A DNA stretch of 64,000 nucleotides from assembly GCA_966211765.1 (NCBI GenBank), contig CBIHOV010000008.1:124001-188000 (forward strand), written 5' to 3'. The position numbers were made by a program, and so were the translations under genes. Source of the DNA: Paraflavitalea sp966211765. Its GTDB lineage: Bacteria > Bacteroidota > Bacteroidia > Chitinophagales > Chitinophagaceae. Shown here piece after piece: positions 1-7,410 of the stretch (its first letter is position 1; each line of letters begins with the position of its first letter). Below the pieces are notes generated by a model. That model worked only from the letters and a program-made list of their open reading frames with translations. It searched no databases and was not told the origin of the DNA.

Positions 1-1130
1 GCAGTCACCGAGAGGAAAAGAATGGTGCGTTCTGGTTTTTCCGGAAGACTTTTAAAGGCCCGGGCCAATTCCAGTAAACCTGCAGTAGCGCTGGCATTGT
101 CGAAAGCGCCGTTGTAAATAGAGTCACCCTTTTCATCAGCTTTACCAATGCCCAGGTGATCCCAATGCGCAGTATAAATAATATACTCATCTGGTCTTTT
201 ACTACCAGTGATCTTACCGATTACGTTGTGCGATTGATTGTACACAGGCTTTACCTGCATGGTGGTTGACAGCTTTACATTCAAGGGCGTTCCTTTAAAT
301 CCCCGTACATCTGCTTTGGTCAGCACCGTGCTGTCCAGACCAGCAGCGGTCAACAATTTATTGGCCGTAGGTCCCGATACCCAGCCGATCACGTCACAAA
401 GCTGTTCGCTTTTGCCACGGTTGTCGAGGCGCAGGCGCGATCCGTTCCAGTTGTTCTGCACTACAGCAAACGGATAGCTGGCAGCTTGTGTATTGTGTAC
501 GATGAGGCAACCTTTAGCGCCCTGGCGGGCTGCTTCTTCAAACTTATAGGTCCAGCGACCGTAATAGGTCATCGTTTTTCCCTTGAATAAACTGCTGTCA
601 CCAATATTGAATCCAGGATCATTCACGAGTACCAATACAACCTTGCCTTTCACATCCAGGCCGGCATAATCATTCCAATTGTATTCAGGCGCTACTACAC
701 CATAACCTGCAAATACCAGTTCAGTTTTATCCAGAGTGATTGAGGAGTCTATCTTATCAGTCCAGATCACATAATCATCAAACCCTTTTAGGGAGAATTT
801 GCCTTTAGCACTTTCCACTTGCATAGCAGGCGCAGCGGCGGTGGTGATATTCACCATGGGCACATCCTGGAAATAGCTTTCGCCATTACCGGGTTCCAGA
901 CCAGCCAGGGCAAACTGTTCTTTCAGGTAATTGATCGTTTTGGTCTCACCTTCAGTAAAGGGTTTACGGCCCTGGTATTCATCAGAGGCCAGCACCGCAA
1001 TATGTTTGGCAAGACTGTCGGCGCTCATGGCCGCCTCGCCATCATTATTGCCGGTGGCTGATTTGTTTTCGTTACAGGCTGTTGCCAACAAAGTGGCCGC
1101 CAGTGAAAACGGTACTAGATAGGAACGCAT
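1..1130 (-). CDS. M28 family zinc aminopeptidase lipoprotein with PA domain (3' end outside window)
   Basis: The 5' part of the gene, about 376 codons, is visible; it runs off the left edge of the window. The ATG at 1130 opens a lipoprotein signal peptide with the lipobox LLATAC, so the mature protein should be lipid-anchored on the cell envelope. A protease-associated (PA) domain fills the middle (about residues 130-280). The M28 peptidase domain then begins with the metal-ligand motif HWDHLG (about residue 321) and FDNASA (about residue 341), which hold the first His and the bridging Asp of the two-zinc site. The catalytic Glu-Glu motif should come next; the window ends at the codons just before it. 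The family removes N-terminal amino acids from peptides. The exact substrate is unknown. A long AT-rich gap separates it from the divergent small gene at 1425. Confidence 0.9.
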   Translation of the reverse strand, partial: MRSYLVPFSLAATLLATACNENKSATGNNDGEAAMSADSLAKHIAVLASDEYQGRKPFTEGETKTINYLKEQFALAGLEPGNGESYFQDVPMVNITTAAAPAMQVESAKGKFSLKGFDDYVIWTDKIDSSITLDKTELVFAGYGVVAPEYNWNDYAGLDVKGKVVLVLVNDPGFNIGDSSLFKGKTMTYYGRWTYKFEEAARQGAKGCLIVHNTQAASYPFAVVQNNWNGSRLRLDNRGKSEQLCDVIGWVSGPTANKLLTAAGLDSTVLTKADVRGFKGTPLNVKLSTTMQVKPVYNQSHNVIGKITGSKRPDEYIIYTAHWDHLGIGKADEKGDSIYNGAFDNASATAGLLELARAFKSLPEKPERTILFLSVT

Positions 1131-1424
1131 AGCAGGTTATATTTTTTTATTAAGGGTAAAAGGTAAGACAAAACGGCAAGATTAGAATTGCCATCAATGA
1201 TTGGTTTTTTCCTGTCATCAAAAACCTTTAACAAAATTGCAGCAATGCCTGATCTATCCCGCTTGCCTTATGCAGACAATGTTGTAGCGTATATAAATAG
1301 TACAGTTGTACCTCATATTAAATACACATTAAAACCTACGCCTAAATAACAAAAATTGGCATATAGCGGCACGCTTATTGAAATACCATACACGTATTCA
1401 TTACTTAAAAAAAATGGAGGTGTT

Positions 1425-1679
1425 ATGAAAACAAGGACAGAAATCTTCGAACTGACGATAGATGGTAAACCACTTGTAGTTAAGGCTACCCCATATCAAA
1501 CGCTTTCCACTGAAACACGTTTCAGGGTAAGTATCAATGATAGTCCCGTACATATTTTTGGATGGGATAAGGACTTGAATCGTCTTACCGCTATTGACAG
1601 CAGCAGCGCTGCCGGTAGTGTGCCTAATAAAATTGATGAAGCCGTTGGCCGCCAGCTCTATCAGCGCGTAGCAGCCTAA
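1425..1679 (+). CDS. Small conserved protein of unknown function
   Basis: The 84-residue protein begins MKTRTEIFEL and has no signal peptide or membrane segment. An in-frame start exists upstream at 1356, but the ATG at 1425 follows a perfect GGAGGT at 1416-1421, an unusually good Shine-Dalgarno sequence for this genome, so the shorter form is preferred. The chain alternates charged and hydrophobic residues as expected for a small beta-rich fold (IDGKPLVVKA, FRVSINDSPVHIFGWD) and ends in a likely helix. I do not recognise a named family. It is monocistronic: it has its own terminator and a divergent or unrelated neighbour on each side. Confidence 0.8.
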   Translation: MKTRTEIFELTIDGKPLVVKATPYQTLSTETRFRVSINDSPVHIFGWDKDLNRLTAIDSSSAAGSVPNKIDEAVGRQLYQRVAA

Positions 1680-1707
1680 AACATATATCCAATTTCAGAA
1701 AAACTAA

Positions 1708-1740
1708 ACGCAGGGTCTTGGCCCTGCGTTTTTGTTTTTG
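1708..1740 (+). terminator. Rho-independent terminator
   Basis: The 8-bp perfect stem ACGCAGGG/CCCTGCGT with a 6-nt loop is followed by a T-rich run (TTTTTGTTTTTG). It lies 29 bp after the stop of the small gene at 1425-1679. Confidence 0.85.
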
Positions 1741-1805
1741 ATAAGGTAGGTCACACCCGGCAATGTTGCATTGTGTGGAGCAGGGTGGCTAGCCTTGCAT
1801 TCTTG

Positions 1806-2354
1806 TTATTTATCAACGGCTTTGATAAATATTGCAGGCACTTCATCCGCCAGCCATACTCCATTGGCTGAAAGATAAAAGATATATCCCCCTGCATGCA
1901 TGGCCTGTGCATCGATCTTCAGCAATACCGGTTTCCCATGTCGTCCGCCTACGGAAATGGCCGTGGCTGGCTGTACAGACAAATGCACATGATGTCGCTT
2001 TTGCCTCTTCAATCCGTCCTTCAGCACTACTGCCAGCAGGTGGGCCGCTGTGCCATGGTATAAAACATCTGGTGGTATCGCTATTGGCAATTGGAGATCA
2101 ACTTCCACACTATGTCCCTGGCTGGCCCTGATCATCGTCTTGTCCTCATTAAAAGCAAACCGCTTCTTATCGTTCGTATCTACTATAAATGTCAAAAGTT
2201 CTAAGTCAAGGCTATCACCCTTTTGATTGATTTTGCTGATCAGCTCGGCTACACTTGCCCAGCCTCCTTCCTGCAGCGTAAGGCCAATAGTTTCTGGCCT
2301 GTGTCGTAAAATAAGGCTCAGGAATTTACTCATCCTGGTGCTCTCTTTGTTCAT
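1806..2354 (-). CDS. kptA: RNA 2'-phosphotransferase, Tpt1/KptA family
   Basis: The 182-residue length is normal for the family. In order, the family signatures are SKFLSLILRHRPETIGL near the N-terminus, IRASQGHS about residue 76, LYHGTA about residue 98, and KRQKRHHVHLS about residue 115; these carry the conserved Arg/His/Arg residues that bind RNA phosphate and NAD+. The family transfers an internal RNA 2'-phosphate to NAD+, giving 2'-OH RNA, nicotinamide and ADP-ribose 1'',2''-cyclic phosphate. Some members also ADP-ribosylate 5'-phosphorylated nucleic acid ends. The native bacterial substrate is unknown. The start ATG overlaps the TGA of the truncated upstream reading frame (ATGA), so it was the distal, translationally coupled gene of the NAD operon. 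The recombination scar upstream may reduce its expression. Confidence 0.93.
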   Translation of the reverse strand: MNKESTRMSKFLSLILRHRPETIGLTLQEGGWASVAELISKINQKGDSLDLELLTFIVDTNDKKRFAFNEDKTMIRASQGHSVEVDLQLPIAIPPDVLYHGTAAHLLAVVLKDGLKRQKRHHVHLSVQPATAISVGGRHGKPVLLKIDAQAMHAGGYIFYLSANGVWLADEVPAIFIKAVDK

Positions 2355-2545
2355 ATCGATGATATTGAATGTTCTTTCAAAAATGTTTCCTTAATAACCA
2401 CCTTCGTCTGTTCAAACCTTTCTTCCCAGCTGCCTCCGATCTTTACATAAGCAATCCCGTTTTCCTGCAACTGCCGCTCATGGTATTCACTCAATGCATT
2501 CCGCTCCATTTCCGATAACCGCGTACCATCCTGCCCGCGCTGTCC
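2351..2545 (-). pseudogene. C-terminal remnant of a NadR-like AAA ATPase (P-loop kinase) gene
   Basis: An open frame of about 60 codons ends in TGA at 2353-2351, overlapping the kptA ATG. It reads DGTRLSEMERN, then YHERQLQENGIAY, then GGSWEERF. This resembles the last part of NadR-like/AAA_28 P-loop proteins, which include ribosylnicotinamide kinases. An in-frame TAA lies just upstream (about 2550), and no Walker A part is present, so only the C-terminus survives. The ATGA coupling to kptA and the NAD-related neighbours support a lost operon member. The family assignment rests on a short segment and is tentative; that this is a truncated coding remnant is better supported. Confidence 0.55.
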
Positions 2546-2990
2546 TTAAAACGCACCGATTCAAAATACAGACTACCGCCATAGGCGGCCACCCCTTGTT
2601 TGGAAAAACCCGCACCTCTTTGTATCTGCACACCCGATACCGATTCCAGGAAGTCGAGGTAATTGGAAAAATACACACCCTGATCCTCCGGTTCATTCAA
2701 CGGCACGCCATTCAGGCTAATATTGATCCTCGTTTGATCAATACCGCGGATCCTGAAATAAGAATAGCCCGATGCGCTGCCGGCATCCGTATAAAAGGTT
2801 ACAGAAGGAGTTTAAGAAAGCAAGACAGAAGGCTCTTGACCATAATTTTTGCGCTCCAGTTCTTTCCGTGAAAGATGACTCATCGTCACTGGCGATTGTG
2901 CCGGCGGCGTAAAAGGAGAAGTGACGACTACTTCTTCCAATACAGTACTGGTATCTTTTTTCTCCTGGGTGAATCGCCACCTCGCCGGAT
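2540..2990 (-). pseudogene. Plug-domain fragment of a TonB-dependent receptor, inserted in the NAD operon
   Basis: One frame reads through the typical start of a receptor plug: VLEEVVVTS, SRKELERKNYGQEPSVLLS, then an in-frame TAA at 2814-2812, then TPSVTFYTDAGSASGY, YFRIRGIDQTRINISLNG, VPLNEPEDQGVYFSNYLD, VQIQRGAG and GVAAYGGSLYFES. The frame is unbroken apart from that stop codon. No signal peptide precedes it and no beta-barrel follows. The upstream edge merges into the 3' end of the ADP-ribosylglycohydrolase frame near 2970-3000. The downstream edge merges into the NadR-like remnant near 2540. It is a dead fragment moved from another locus by recombination. The edges are known only to within about 20 bp. 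Confidence 0.8.
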
Positions 2991-3869
2991 ACCCTTGCGC
3001 CATTGCGCAGGGATAGCTTCATGGCCATAATACAAGCCGGCCAGCCCGCCCGTTACGGCGGCTGTGGTATCTGAATCGTTCCCGAGGTTTACCGCCATCA
3101 GCACCGCATCTTTGTAATTACTGGTCGTCATAAAGCAGTACATAGATGCTTTGAGCGTATTCATTACATATCCGAAAGAGGGAATGCTGTCAATAGACGC
3201 TTGCGTAATATCTGCTGCGATCAGCGGCGCAAACAGATCAATCTCGCTTAGCACGATCTCTTTCGCTCCTATGAATTTTGTTACTGATTGGGCAGTGGTA
3301 GTATACGCTTGCTTTTTATCCGCTCCGTTCAGCAGGCACAGCGCAAACTCCAAGTAATAGAAACACGCAATAACCGACCGGATATGTCCATGCGTGATCG
3401 ACGAAACCTCTTTGATGATCTCGTATCTCTTTTCAATGTCAAATCCTTTGATATAAAACAACAAGGGCAGGATACGCATGAGCGAGCCATTCCCATTGGC
3501 ATCCTCATCAAAATCTCCCGCCAGGTCTGGGCGAATGCCTTTTTTAAGTCGGCTTATGGCACGACTGGTCGTCATACCAATATCGAATACATTCCCTCCC
3601 GCTGTCCAATACCCAGTATTATGCCAGCGTACAAACCGTTCACCAATATCTTGCAGATTGTATCCATGGCACAATGATTCTGCTAGGCAAAACGTCAGAG
3701 AGCTATCATCCGAAAATGTACCCGGAGGTTGGTTGTGACTTTTATATCCTTCGCAATCTGTTACAGGACTCTGTTGCAGCGTCGCCCGGCTTTTAAATTC
3801 TGCCGGTACACCCAGTGCATCTCCAATGGCCACGCCAAATAAGGCCCCATATATTTGTTCTCTGGTCAT
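2928..3869 (-). CDS. ADP-ribosylglycohydrolase (DraG/ARH family) with a chimeric C-terminus
   Basis: The enzyme cleaves ADP-ribose from modified proteins or other acceptors using a two-metal site. GALFGVAIGDALGVP near the N-terminus, FSDDSSLTF and NLGNDSDTTAAVTGG near the C-terminus are the family's metal-binding segments. The frame opens upstream, but the ATG at 3869 is preferred: it overlaps the NADAR stop (ATGA), and MTREQIYGALFGVAIGD is the normal family N-terminus, giving 313 residues. The natural sequence runs to HEAIPAQWRKGI; after that a basic tail (RRGGDSPRRKKIPVLYWKK) is read out of frame from the TonB-receptor fragment. Roughly the last 15-20 native residues appear replaced. All metal-site motifs are kept, so activity is possible but unproven. 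Confidence 0.88.
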   Translation of the reverse strand: MTREQIYGALFGVAIGDALGVPAEFKSRATLQQSPVTDCEGYKSHNQPPGTFSDDSSLTFCLAESLCHGYNLQDIGERFVRWHNTGYWTAGGNVFDIGMTTSRAISRLKKGIRPDLAGDFDEDANGNGSLMRILPLLFYIKGFDIEKRYEIIKEVSSITHGHIRSVIACFYYLEFALCLLNGADKKQAYTTTAQSVTKFIGAKEIVLSEIDLFAPLIAADITQASIDSIPSFGYVMNTLKASMYCFMTTSNYKDAVLMAVNLGNDSDTTAAVTGGLAGLYYGHEAIPAQWRKGIRRGGDSPRRKKIPVLYWKK

Positions 3870-4423
3870 GTCTTTTTGTTTAATAACCGGTCCCTCGCCT
3901 CCATCAGTGCAAATCCCAATAAATTGGTTCCTTTCCATTGCAAAGGATTTCCGGCCCCATTAGCGCTCTCTGCCATTCCTATTCCCCAGATCTTATCAAA
4001 AGGACTCGCCTCCACAATGACCTTTTTCCCTGTTCTTAATAAAAACTGCTGCAGGTCGACATGTTGGGAGAACTTATGGAAGGAGCCTTCCGCTACAAAT
4101 GCATAGCCCTTCTCCTGCCAAACCCCGGCATCAAAATTCCTTACCTTCCTGCCAATCGCTTTAGCAACCGCAGGCTTAGGCGTTGCAAGCACCTCCTGGA
4201 AAGCTTCCTCATCGCTAAACAACAAAGCCTTTTGGGCCATCATCCAGTGCTCTGCAGTGGCGTAGGTAATTCCATCCACGGTGAAAGCCGCAGGGTACCA
4301 CTGGCTCAGACAGGACTTATCAATTATCCCTTGTTGCTTTTGCGTATGGCCCCAAAAGAAGAAGTATTCTACCGGCTCATCCGCTTCAACTTGTTTAATC
4401 AGTATGTCTAATGAATATTTCAT
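3866..4423 (-). CDS. NADAR family ADP-ribose glycohydrolase (YbiA-like)
   Basis: The 185-residue protein has the NADAR pattern: YFFFWGHT near the N-terminus, SQWYPAAFTVDGITYATAEH with the EHWMMAQKA core, then IGRKVRNFD, and WGIGM followed by NLLG near the C-terminus. NADAR proteins act on ADP-ribose-linked compounds; characterised members remove ADP-ribose from guanine bases of nucleic acids modified by DarT-like toxins, and YbiA acts in riboflavin-intermediate detoxification. The start at 4423 (MKYSLDILIKQ) matches the family; an in-frame ATG at 4447, 3 nt after the nadV stop, would add eight residues. It lies directly after nadV and shares an ATGA overlap with the next gene, so it is part of the NAD operon. 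Confidence 0.88.
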   Translation of the reverse strand: MKYSLDILIKQVEADEPVEYFFFWGHTQKQQGIIDKSCLSQWYPAAFTVDGITYATAEHWMMAQKALLFSDEEAFQEVLATPKPAVAKAIGRKVRNFDAGVWQEKGYAFVAEGSFHKFSQHVDLQQFLLRTGKKVIVEASPFDKIWGIGMAESANGAGNPLQWKGTNLLGFALMEARDRLLNKKT

Positions 4424-4450
4424 AACTGCTGCAGGAATGCCCTGCATTTA

Positions 4451-5905
4451 TTAATTCGCGGCAATCTCTCTTTTCTCGTCAATCCCCGCCCTTTCCCTAG
4501 CTTCTTCAAACTTCACTTCATTCAGCAGTTGCCCGTTCTCAAATACCGTCACCAGTTGATCTTCAAGGTCTGGCTCCAGCTCTTTGCGTACCGTTTGATA
4601 AACGCCATCCGTACGGATCAGTTTCAGCTGACCAGCTTTTGACCTTTTGAAAGATTCTACCAGTCTGCCATGAGAGTCGATCTCAATGGGGTGTTTCTGC
4701 ACATCCACCGCTTCTCCATTCACTTCGGCATAGGAACATTTGAAAGCAAACTTCTGCGTATCCCTATCCACCCTTTGCAACAAAGCGCCACCCATACCCA
4801 ACACCAGGTTCTCAGCACTGATGCCATTTATCTTGAGCGCATTGTAGATATGACGGATCGTGTCTACTGTGATGCCGTCGCCTTGAATCACACGCACCTG
4901 GGGAGGTAAGACCCTGAACCCTTTTTCATTGATCGTAAAGCCAAACTTGTCCATCAGTATATCAAACACTTTCAGCAGCGTAAAGACAGGATCACCACTA
5001 TCAGGACGAATCACCAGCACCCCATCACGGCTCAACACAAGCTCCTTCAATTCTGTACCCCAATATTTACTGCAGGCTTTGAATATATCATAGGAGTCCG
5101 ATACACAGGCAACCGTGCCCGTGGGAAATGTTTTCAGTATATGTTTGAACACTTCCAGTTCACCTTCTTCTCCCAACAGCGTACAGATGGAGTGTTCCGT
5201 AGCAGGGATAGACTGGCCGTACACCTGACTCGCCCCATAATACCGTTTTGCCATCACACTGCCCATGATATTGTCACTGCCCCTGAAGTTCAGCAGGTGC
5301 GCAGCACCGCCGATACCCGCACTCTCTACAGAACTCACACCCCGGAAACCAAAATCATTCAGTACAAAATCGATCGATGCCATAGCACTTTCAGGAGCTG
5401 TTTCCCGGAAATACTCCGTCACGATTTCCCGGATCACCCGCGATTGCGTGGCTACCGTACAGGGATACCATACTTGCATCAGCAGCGTTTCGAGAAAGTT
5501 GGTGAGCCAGAAACAGGCAGGGTCTGTATTTTCAATGGTGACCAATACATTGTTCACTGGTACCGCAGCCCCTTCGGGTACTGCTTTGATGCGCACAGGC
5601 AGCTTGCCGCCATGCTTTTCTACGATATAATCGAATTTACTCCGGTCAAACACATCATTGCGGCCAAACACTTCCTGTAAAACACTTTCAGCTGCATCGA
5701 TCTTGGCAGTCGTGATCACTTCGCCCTGCAGGTAATACTTCAGAAAATATTGCAGTCCGAAAAAGATCGTCTCGTCAAACTGACCGCCCCTGCTTTCCAG
5801 GTAAGAGTATATTTTGGTGGTACCTGGATAATATAACTTATGGTGTGAATATTTATAAGCGTCTGCAAGCAGTAATATGTTTTCCTGAGTTTTCATTGCG
5901 TTCAT
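4451..5905 (-). CDS. nadV: Nicotinamide phosphoribosyltransferase (NAMPT)
   Basis: The 484 residues match NAMPT/NadV (human enzyme 491). It converts nicotinamide and PRPP to NMN, recycling the nicotinamide released by every NAD+-consuming ADP-ribosyl or glycohydrolase reaction. Visible active-site features are DFGFRG at 184-189, the SIPATEH segment with the phosphohistidine His238, VSDSYD at 268-273, the substrate-clamp segment RPDSGDP at 300-306 and GMGGALLQR near 370. The start is either ATG 5905 or the in-frame ATG nine bases downstream. It follows nadM by 27 bp in the same direction and precedes NADAR. Together with NadM it makes a two-step route from nicotinamide to NAD+ that bypasses nicotinic acid. 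Confidence 0.96.
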   Translation of the reverse strand: MNAMKTQENILLLADAYKYSHHKLYYPGTTKIYSYLESRGGQFDETIFFGLQYFLKYYLQGEVITTAKIDAAESVLQEVFGRNDVFDRSKFDYIVEKHGGKLPVRIKAVPEGAAVPVNNVLVTIENTDPACFWLTNFLETLLMQVWYPCTVATQSRVIREIVTEYFRETAPESAMASIDFVLNDFGFRGVSSVESAGIGGAAHLLNFRGSDNIMGSVMAKRYYGASQVYGQSIPATEHSICTLLGEEGELEVFKHILKTFPTGTVACVSDSYDIFKACSKYWGTELKELVLSRDGVLVIRPDSGDPVFTLLKVFDILMDKFGFTINEKGFRVLPPQVRVIQGDGITVDTIRHIYNALKINGISAENLVLGMGGALLQRVDRDTQKFAFKCSYAEVNGEAVDVQKHPIEIDSHGRLVESFKRSKAGQLKLIRTDGVYQTVRKELEPDLEDQLVTVFENGQLLNEVKFEEARERAGIDEKREIAAN

Positions 5906-5932
5906 TTTTGAATAAAAGAATAAGAAGCTAAT

Positions 5933-6850
5933 TTATTGTTTAATGGTGGCTGTTGATTGGGTAATATTAGTAATCAGCATATTTACCAGTGTATGATGCT
6001 CAGGGGTTATGCTATTTGTATCCAGCATGTCTGGCAGGGTGCGGGTGTAAAACCAGGCAAGTTCAGCCAGGTCATCATTGGCTTTCGCCGCACCACTCAC
6101 ATATTCAGCCTTAAAGAACAGCGTCATGATCTTATCCGCTTCACTGCGATAGCGCCAGTCATCAATTTTTGCAGATCCTACATATTGCATCGCCCCGGTT
6201 CTAAGCTCTCCACATTCTTCCTGCAACTCGCGGGCCGCCGCCGCCTCGTAAGAGGCGTCTGCGGGATCGGCAAAACCACCGGGAAACCGCCATTGCGCAG
6301 CGCCAGGTTTTTTGCCCAGTAATACTTCCTTCCCCTCATTTCTTAGCAAAGCAATATCTACAGTGGGATGTACTGCATCATACCGGTTGTGATAAGCATA
6401 ATTGATCCCCATCCGGAAATCCACCGTATCCAGCACCCGGTCTGCATTTTCATCCCGGATCGTGGTGGCAGAATAATCTCCCTGTTCAGGAAGCGCCACC
6501 ACTGGCAAATCACCACTGTAATAAGGAATAAAACTATCCCGGCTTCCATACAACACAAATGACTCATGAGAGAAAGTATTGCAAAGCAAACCATCCAAAC
6601 GTTCACTCCATACGCCATCATCCGGATGATCACTTAAAGGTAATATGACCAAATCCGGCGCATATTGCTTCAACAACCGCTCGCGTGTGTAAAAGTCAAA
6701 CGGATTGCGACAGCTCCCCTTTACCGGCGATACCCCCAGCACTACCACAATCTTGTTGTGATGGGGCCTGATCTCATTCAGCAGGTACTTGTGCCCCTCA
6801 TGCAGGTAAGGCGTCTGAAAGCGGGCGATGATCACTCCAGTAGTCTTCAT
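5933..6850 (-). CDS. nadM: Bifunctional NMN adenylyltransferase / Nudix hydrolase (NadM-Nudix)
   Basis: The 305-residue protein has two domains. Residues 1-150 are a nucleotidylyltransferase with the ARFQT start, HEGH at 17-20 and the TIRD segment at about 130; these make NAD+ from NMN and ATP. Residues about 160-295 are a Nudix domain with a box at 191-214 keeping the metal-binding REL-QEE core. The family member from Synechocystis couples the NMNAT to an ADP-ribose pyrophosphatase, so the second domain probably breaks down ADP-ribose. It is the first gene of the NAD operon. Its ATG at 6850 directly abuts a palindromic operator and follows a predicted promoter. Confidence 0.93.
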   Translation of the reverse strand: MKTTGVIIARFQTPYLHEGHKYLLNEIRPHHNKIVVVLGVSPVKGSCRNPFDFYTRERLLKQYAPDLVILPLSDHPDDGVWSERLDGLLCNTFSHESFVLYGSRDSFIPYYSGDLPVVALPEQGDYSATTIRDENADRVLDTVDFRMGINYAYHNRYDAVHPTVDIALLRNEGKEVLLGKKPGAAQWRFPGGFADPADASYEAAAARELQEECGELRTGAMQYVGSAKIDDWRYRSEADKIMTLFFKAEYVSGAAKANDDLAELAWFYTRTLPDMLDTNSITPEHHTLVNMLITNITQSTATIKQ

Positions 6851-6871
6851 TTTGCGTCATTTGTACGCAAA
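6851..6871. promoter_or_regulatory. Palindromic operator 1 upstream of nadM (probable NrtR site)
   Basis: The perfect 7-bp arms TTTGCGT and ACGCAAA are separated by 7 nt. The site begins at the base next to the nadM start codon and covers part of the predicted -7 element, so a bound repressor would block transcription. It has the same arm and spacer design as operator 2. Confidence 0.75.
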
Positions 6872-6898
6872 TATAAAGAGGCTATTTGACACACGCAA
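6868..6898 (-). promoter_or_regulatory. Predicted promoter of the nadM-nadV operon
   Basis: On the minus strand, TTG (6898-6896), a 20-nt spacer and TATATTTG (6875-6868) fit the Bacteroidota sigma-factor pattern TTG-N~20-TAnnTTTG. The -7 element overlaps operator 1, and the -33 element lies in an extra ACGCAA half-site at 6893-6898. The leader before the ATG at 6850 would be only about 10 nt. Confidence 0.6.
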
Positions 6899-6901
6899 GC
6901 T

Positions 6902-6924
6902 TTTTGCGTAAAAAAGACGCAAAA
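6902..6924. promoter_or_regulatory. Palindromic operator 2 upstream of nadM (probable NrtR site)
   Basis: The perfect 8-bp arms TTTTGCGT and ACGCAAAA are separated by 7 nt, the same core and spacing as operator 1. The centres are 52 bp apart, close to five helical turns, so both sites face the same side of the DNA on either side of the -33 element. Confidence 0.75.
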
Positions 6925-7410
6925 TATTTCCTGAGGAAGGAAAGCCAGACTTCTCCTGCCCGCCAAAAAGCTAAGGGTTCGTAGTCCGCAACTAATATAT
7001 TGTCCCGCTATAAGCAGGAGCTTTCAGCTGGTTTTAACTGGCAGTTTGGCAGATTTTGAAAGAACCCGGGAATCAAATAGGGAATGAGGACCTGGGATGG
7101 GAAGGATACTTATCCAATGGATGAATCTACCTTAAGCAATAGATCAGGCGTGGATCACCTAACTCAGAAGGAAACCGCACGTAAACCGGAAGTAAACTGA
7201 AAGTAAACCGAAAGTAAAGTGAAAGGACTTAAACGGGCCTCGGAGGAGGCGAACAGGGTAGAAGTGCCTGTTGCGGAAAAGAGAAAAGATAGACCTGATT
7301 GATCATCATTTTGACTGGTTCAGGTGAAACTCCAGGAGGCCCAAACTTGAATTAAATTTACTGTTATTATGGCAGAGTAGTGGGGAAATGATTGCAGCCG
7401 GGTTCCATTT
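6925..7410. other. Non-coding gap between nadM promoter and nrtR
   Basis: I see no credible reading frame in this stretch of almost 490 bp. It holds a four-copy 11-bp tandem repeat (7181-7224, listed separately) and otherwise unremarkable AT-rich sequence. The nrtR 3' end faces the nadM promoter region. Confidence 0.7.
7181..7224. repeat. Four tandem 11-bp repeats
   Basis: Four consecutive units are GTAAACCGGAA, GTAAACTGAAA, GTAAACCGAAA and GTAAAGTGAAA; they differ at one to three positions. The unit length is close to one helical turn, so the copies would lie on one DNA face. It lies between nrtR and the nadM operators and is not in a gene. Confidence 0.85.

Noticed and set aside
1140..1400. 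Promoter for the small gene at 1425 or the M28 peptidase
   Set aside because: The gap is AT-rich but contains no sequence close to TAnnTTTG at a suitable distance from either start.
2494..2871. Long plus-strand frame over the TonB-receptor fragment
   Set aside because: It is antisense to a recognisable plug-domain frame and shows no protein features of its own.
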